34,751 nucleotides of DNA from Bdellovibrionales bacterium GWB1_55_8 (GTDB taxonomy: Bacteria; Bdellovibrionota; UBA1018). The stretch is taken from the NCBI GenBank assembly GCA_001769835.1, contig MEPR01000089.1, positions 1-34,751 of the forward strand, written 5' to 3'. The first letter of the stretch is position 1. Every line of letters begins with the position of its first letter. A program made the position numbers and the translations under genes. Positions 31,451 to 34,751 of this stretch are shown piece after piece. Below the pieces are notes generated by a model. The model was not told the DNA's origin and made no database searches. It was given only the letters and a program-made list of their open reading frames with translations.

Positions 31451-32022
31451 AACAGCATTCCTAAATGGATCGTCGTGGCCCGATACGACTCGCCTTCGAT
31501 ATAGTTGAGCGAATGGCCCAGTCCCGCTATGACGAGTTTCCCGGACCCGAACAAAGCGTAACGATAACCCAGGCTCGCGCCGACGGAAGCTCCGGGATTG
31601 CTCCAGGTTGAGCGATCGCTCGAATTCGCGGCGTGCGCCAGCGCAAGCCCCATGTTGAGTTCGCCGTAGAGATGGCGTCCGGCGAATGATCTCAGGATGC
31701 TGGTGCAAAGGGTATATTGCGAGATCCGCGCAGAGATCTCGTCATTGGAATAGGAGTCGACAGTTGTGCTCGAGCTGAGGCCCCAGAGAGTTTGGCTCCA
31801 GATCGCGGGAACATAGGCGCCAATTTTCCCCGATAGCGCCATTCGGCTTGAGCCGGCCTCGGTGGAACTCTTGTCTACCGCGGCCTGGAGCAAACCCGGA
31901 TAAGTCGGAAAAGAGTAGGCAAGAGACGCAAACAAGCGCAAGTCCGGGGCTGAAAGCGCGGTCTCAGGAAAAGATAAAAGACCGACTGCGAGCCAGAGCG
32001 AAAGGGTCCGGACGCGTTTCAT
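31447..32022 (-). CDS. Putative outer-membrane beta-barrel protein
   Basis: The 191-residue product has a signal peptide (about residues 1-24, ending TALSA) and a mature part made of alternating polar/hydrophobic strands with many Gly, Tyr and Ser (for example ASLAYSFPTYPG, ISARISQYTL, GASVGASLGYRYALFG). It ends in HLGMLF, a terminal phenylalanine as in the C-terminal beta-signal recognised by the BAM machinery. One cysteine is seen. Its start overlaps the stop of the upstream secreted protein (ATGA), so the two genes are coupled. An eight-strand-size barrel is plausible. I do not recognise a specific family. Confidence 0.7.
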   Translation of the reverse strand: MKRVRTLSLWLAVGLLSFPETALSAPDLRLFASLAYSFPTYPGLLQAAVDKSSTEAGSSRMALSGKIGAYVPAIWSQTLWGLSSSTTVDSYSNDEISARISQYTLCTSILRSFAGRHLYGELNMGLALAHAANSSDRSTWSNPGASVGASLGYRYALFGSGKLVIAGLGHSLNYIEGESYRATTIHLGMLF

Positions 32023-32735
32023 TGCCCGTCACTTCGGCCAGATCGGGATGTGTTTGAGGTCTCTTCCGCAGTTTCGACCTCTTCGTCTTCTCCTGCCGAG
32101 ATCTCGTCAGCAAAGACGCAGGTGTATTGAACGTTGAGTTTCTGAATTGCCCTGTGAAATTCCTCTTCAGGATCCGACTCGACCACGTCCAGAAGCAGTT
32201 CCAGCAACTGACTTGCGTTTTCGGCGCCGACAGAGCCTGCAAAGTCAGTCTTCCTCAGTAGTGCGTCGAATTCCTGCGTCCGCTTTCCGGCGGTAAATTT
32301 TGAAATGCTTGCGAGAAGCGGTCCTGACTTATGTGCCTTTTTCGCGGCAGCCAAGCCATCCAGAAACGCGAGTTGCGCTTCGAGCCTTTTGAGCAGCTTC
32401 TCGCGGTATCGATCCAAAGCAGGCGGAATACCCTGGGTAGCTTTGAGTTTTTCGAAAGACCTTTTCACGGGTTCCGCATTCAGGTCCGATGCTTCGGCAG
32501 GGAATATCTGCTCCGGGCTGATCGAATGAATTTCCTTGAGAACGGACTTGTTCAGGGGACCCGCGATCAGGCAGGGCTGTCCGAACAATGTCACGGTGAT
32601 TTCCTGAGAAGGAGAACTGGAGGGGCGGGGCGGTGCAGCGTTGGCAGCCGCTGGATAGGCCTGTGCCACGATGGCCGTCGCGCTCAACGCGCTCAAGAGG
32701 GTGAGTAGTTTCGATCTCAAAATTGCGCTATTCAC
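32019..32735 (-). CDS. Secreted charged protein of unknown function
   Basis: I do not recognise this family. From the GTG at 32735 the product is 238 residues with a good signal peptide (about 1-26, ending AIVAQA), a Pro/Ser-rich stretch, a helical Lys/Ala-rich central region, and an acidic tail (AGEDEEVETAEETSN). Two cysteines remain. The same frame is open to an ATG at 32846 (275 residues) and one at 32780, but those starts would push the hydrophobic segment too far from the N-terminus. A TGGACG / TAGACT pair (17-base spacing, 32746-32774) lies just upstream of the GTG. It is coupled to the barrel-like gene. Start uncertain; the gene itself is probable. Confidence 0.62.
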   Translation of the reverse strand: MNSAILRSKLLTLLSALSATAIVAQAYPAAANAAPPRPSSSPSQEITVTLFGQPCLIAGPLNKSVLKEIHSISPEQIFPAEASDLNAEPVKRSFEKLKATQGIPPALDRYREKLLKRLEAQLAFLDGLAAAKKAHKSGPLLASISKFTAGKRTQEFDALLRKTDFAGSVGAENASQLLELLLDVVESDPEEEFHRAIQKLNVQYTCVFADEISAGEDEEVETAEETSNTSRSGRSDGQ

Positions 32736-32815
32736 AAGTGATTTCAGTCTACTTCTATCCGAGCCCGTCGTCCATGACATCCCCGGAGCGCTATACCGCT
32801 TTTCGCGGGGCTGAT

Positions 32816-32843
32816 TTGACAGTTTCAGCCAGGGGGCTAAACT
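32816..32843 (+). promoter_or_regulatory. Candidate sigma-70 promoter for the conserved hypothetical at 32931
   Basis: A full-consensus TTGACA (32816-32821) and TAAACT (32838-32843) are spaced by 16 bases. The predicted start near 32850 would leave a leader of about 80 bases ending in a strong AGGAGG ribosome site. Confidence 0.6.
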
Positions 32844-32930
32844 CATAGATAGGGGTCGCGTAAGTCGGCTATATCGGATTTGTTTAGTCGGAAAAGCCGG
32901 CCTCTGTTTACGGTTTCAGGAGGTGTAGTG

Positions 32931-33542
32931 ATGAGCCAGAAGCCGCAGCTCGCTTTGATTTCTCAGCCGCAGGCGTTTTTTCATGAGCTTGTGACAAGTG
33001 CGCTTGGCAGCCTGCGTATCAGGGTCCGGCCGGAAACTGAGTTTTACCTCGTCAATCTTCTCAACCAATTCATGAGTGCGGACCAGCTGTTCCCCAGGGA
33101 CGACAAAGGTGCCGCACAGGATGAGCCGCTTGCGCTCCTGATGAAAGACGCGATCGAGCAGGTTCAACCCAACGCTCAAAGTGCGATGTTCAGACGTGTT
33201 GGTGATATTTCACTGTATAAGGCCGGTTTCTTTCAGGACAGCCTGAATCGAAAATTGGTCGATGTGGATTACTACATCGGCATCGGGGGGGCGGCTTATC
33301 AGCAGGTGGCCGTTCGTGCGGGCGAAGAGGTTCAGAAATCCATCTATCGCGAGCTGGCCCAGAAGTTCTCGAAGTTCGTCGATGCATTGGCTGAAATCAG
33401 CGACAAAACAGCTCAGAGGACCGAAAAAGACCTGCTTCGGATCTACGAACTCTGGGTGCGCACCAAAAGCGATCGGGCGGCACGCGCTCTTCAGGAAGCC
33501 GGGATCGTGCCGAATGAGAATATTCGTAAGGACTGGCAGTAG
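32931..33542 (+). CDS. Conserved-looking protein of unknown function
   Basis: This is a cytosolic helical protein of 203 residues with no signal peptide or membrane segment. I do not recognise the family. Notable phrases are ISQPQAFFHELVTSALGSL and ETEFYLVNLLNQFM at the N-terminus, then SLYKAGFFQDSLNRKLVDVDYYIGIGG in the middle and a helical C-terminus with RTEKDLLRIYELWVRTKSDRAARALQ. The regular helix pattern and even coding character suggest a well-conserved housekeeping or regulatory protein. AGGAGG at 32919-32924, six bases before the ATG at 32931, fixes this start over an in-frame ATG at 32880. It has its own strong promoter and converges with the cyclophilin gene. Confidence 0.75.
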   Translation: MSQKPQLALISQPQAFFHELVTSALGSLRIRVRPETEFYLVNLLNQFMSADQLFPRDDKGAAQDEPLALLMKDAIEQVQPNAQSAMFRRVGDISLYKAGFFQDSLNRKLVDVDYYIGIGGAAYQQVAVRAGEEVQKSIYRELAQKFSKFVDALAEISDKTAQRTEKDLLRIYELWVRTKSDRAARALQEAGIVPNENIRKDWQ

Positions 33543-33557
33543 CTGTAACTGATTAGA

Positions 33558-34256
33558 TCACTGGATGCGGACAGAGGTCATCTTGTCCCCTGGTTGTATC
33601 TGTCTGGCTGCGTCCATTCCCTCGATTACCTGCCCGAATACGGTGTAGTTGTTATCCAGATGGGGATGGCGGCCCAGAGAGATATAGAATTGGGAATCCG
33701 CCGAGTCGGGATCCGCTGCGCGCGCCATGGCAACCGCGCCTTCGACGTGCTGGCGGCTGTTGAACTCGGCTTTCAGCTTGCGTCCGCTGCCGCCGGTTCC
33801 ATTCCCGAGCGGGTCCCCGCCCTGAATCACGAATCCCGGGACCACGCGATGAAACGTGAGACCGTTGTAGAAACCCTGCTGAATCAGCTCAGCGATCCGT
33901 TGAACGGTCTGGGGTGCATCGCTCGGATAGAACTTGAATTTGATTTGACCGCGTTCTGTCTCGATAATGACCGACGATTTTGACAGACCTTGGGAATCAA
34001 CGGCGAGATCGAGGACTCCAGGTGAGGAGGAAGTCGCGGGATCGGAAAGAGCGGCGTCGCTCGGAACTGCCGAGACGTCCGGTGACGGAATCGTGGCGAC
34101 GTCCTCGCCAGTAACGGGGAAGGTAGTTTCTCCGGTTGCTGCAGTATCTGAATTTTGCATTCCACCGGAGCGGGTATAGAAGAAGGCTCCGGCCAGTAAT
34201 ACCGCGGCAATGACGACCAACAAAACGGGCAGCATCCAGGACTTGCGTTGACTCAT
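33558..34256 (-). CDS. Membrane-anchored cyclophilin-type peptidyl-prolyl isomerase
   Basis: The enzyme speeds cis-trans isomerisation of proline bonds in exported proteins. The 232-residue protein has one N-terminal membrane helix (about 7-29), a Ser/Ala/Asp-rich linker, and a cyclophilin domain from about residue 95 with the active-site phrase FHRVVPGFVIQGGD (Arg and Phe typical), EFNSRQHVEGAVAMARA, DSADSQFYISLG and VFGQVIEGMDAARQIQPGD. GAGGAGT before the ATG at 34256 supports that start over an in-frame one at 34322. The catalytic domain probably faces the periplasm. It is divergent from tatC, a fitting neighbour for envelope protein biogenesis. High confidence. Confidence 0.95.
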   Translation of the reverse strand: MSQRKSWMLPVLLVVIAAVLLAGAFFYTRSGGMQNSDTAATGETTFPVTGEDVATIPSPDVSAVPSDAALSDPATSSSPGVLDLAVDSQGLSKSSVIIETERGQIKFKFYPSDAPQTVQRIAELIQQGFYNGLTFHRVVPGFVIQGGDPLGNGTGGSGRKLKAEFNSRQHVEGAVAMARAADPDSADSQFYISLGRHPHLDNNYTVFGQVIEGMDAARQIQPGDKMTSVRIQ

Positions 34257-34257
34257 G

Positions 34258-34287
34258 TTGACAACTCCTCTTTGTAGGCGAAATAGT
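34258..34287 (+). promoter_or_regulatory. Candidate tatC promoter, short leader
   Basis: A consensus TTGACA (34258-34263) is followed after 18 bases by AATAGT (34282-34287, four of six). The ATG at 34301 would then have a leader of only about seven bases, too short for a ribosome site, and none is seen. Confidence 0.4.
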
Positions 34288-34300
34288 ACCTCAAGCTCGA

Positions 34301-34751
34301 ATGTCTCAACAGAATTTTCCACCTAATACGCCGCCTCGCGGGAAACAGATGCCTTTCTTCGATCACCTGGACGAATTACGGGTCAGGGTAACACGCTGTC
34401 TCCTGGTCTTCTTCCTGGGGTTCATTCTTGTGTATTTCACGGCTGCGGAGCAGATTCTGGGCTTCCTGAGGGAACCTCTGTTCAAGGTCCTGGCGCCGGA
34501 CCAAAGAAAACTCTATTTCACGAGCCTGTTTGAGAACTTCCTCACGCACCTGAAAATTTCCGGTTATGGGGCGGTTTTCATCTTTTCGCCTTATTTCTTT
34601 TACGAACTCTGGAAGTTTATTGCGCCGGGACTTTACGAGCGGGAGCGAAAAATGGTCGTGCCATTCATCTCGGCGGCGAGCGCATTTTTCGTCGGCGGGG
34701 CGGCTTTTGCCTATTACGTGCTCTTTCCGGTCGGTTTCCAATATTTCGTCA
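34301..34751 (+). CDS. tatC: Twin-arginine translocase subunit TatC, N-terminal part (cut by window end)
   Basis: TatC is the membrane receptor of the twin-arginine pathway for folded proteins. Translation from 34301 gives 150 residues before the window ends. The start reads SQQNFPPNTPPRGKQMPFF, then DHLDELRVRVTRCLLVFFLG, the family's conserved cytosolic 'HLxELRxR' entry into TM1. TM1 (about 34-52), then LYFTSLFENFLTHLKISG, TM2 with IFSPYFFYELWKFIAPGLYERER and TM3 (about 122-142) follow. The P-x-x-x-Y-x-x-W-x-F-x-x-P-G-L-Y segment is diagnostic. An ATG at 34349 would remove the Pro-rich extension and is an alternative start. No ribosome site precedes either. Identity very likely; the C-terminus is outside the window. 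Confidence 0.95.
   Translation, partial: MSQQNFPPNTPPRGKQMPFFDHLDELRVRVTRCLLVFFLGFILVYFTAAEQILGFLREPLFKVLAPDQRKLYFTSLFENFLTHLKISGYGAVFIFSPYFFYELWKFIAPGLYERERKMVVPFISAASAFFVGGAAFAYYVLFPVGFQYFV

Noticed and set aside
1-34751. CRISPR array, insertion sequence, prophage or attachment site
   Set aside because: No spaced direct repeats, transposase, integrase or phage structural motifs were seen on either strand.

Overview
The window looks like chromosomal DNA of a Gram-negative, didermic bacterium. It encodes outer-membrane-type proteins, lipoproteins, an MCE/MlaE lipid-transport pair, a type IV pilin-like protein and the start of tatC. The mix of many secreted metalloproteases, an HD-GYP signalling protein, a small c-type cytochrome, an inositol-phosphate synthase and a glycine-rich secreted protein fits the Bdellovibrionota or a neighbouring 'delta-like' lineage. 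That placement is inference; no rRNA or marker tree is available here. I see no insertion sequence, prophage, CRISPR array or integrase.

Layout. 1-3.75 kb: a visibly more AT-rich block of three tightly packed plus-strand genes (solute-binding lipoprotein, histidine kinase, matrixin-like protease with TPRs). 3.9-7.1 kb: a glycine-rich secreted protein, a lipoprotein, a CoA-binding protein and an SDR. 7.2 kb: tRNA-Leu(CAG). 7.3-9.7 kb (minus): small cytochrome, folA-thyA, pilin. 9.8-13.3 kb: small secreted protein coupled to adenine deaminase, an Hpt-like protein, and a divergent HD-GYP protein. 13.3-14.7 kb (minus): a two-gene secreted pair, one with an HExxH motif. 14.7-15.27 kb: no confident gene, but strong hairpins. 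15.3-17 kb (minus): hisS-dut. 17.1-19 kb (plus): stand-alone DUF2090/IolC-C-like protein and serB. 19-21.2 kb (minus): mlaE-type permease and MCE protein. 21.2-23.7 kb (plus): RND/MMPL exporter. 23.8-25.1 kb (minus): myo-inositol-phosphate synthase. 25.2-28.1 kb: DUF971 protein, two paralogous NicO-like membrane transporters downstream of a matrixin lipoprotein, and an RRM protein. 28.1-31.5 kb (plus): M16 protease and MarC. 31.4-32.7 kb (minus): barrel-like protein and a secreted protein. 32.9-34.75 kb: conserved hypothetical, anchored cyclophilin, and tatC running off the end.

How they may work together. folA-thyA-dut and ade serve nucleotide metabolism. The MCE/MlaE pair, the RND exporter and inositol-phosphate synthase could form an envelope-lipid neighbourhood. 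The matrixin-transporter operon may link metal handling to an exported protease. Gene packing is tight, with several convergent genes overlapping by 4-7 bases.

The most unusual sequence-level pattern is regulatory. At least six start codons with no Shine-Dalgarno sequence (hisS, thyA, the HD-GYP gene, the DUF971 gene, the RRM gene and one transporter) have a plausible -10 hexamer ending only 6-7 bases upstream. This suggests frequent leaderless transcription.
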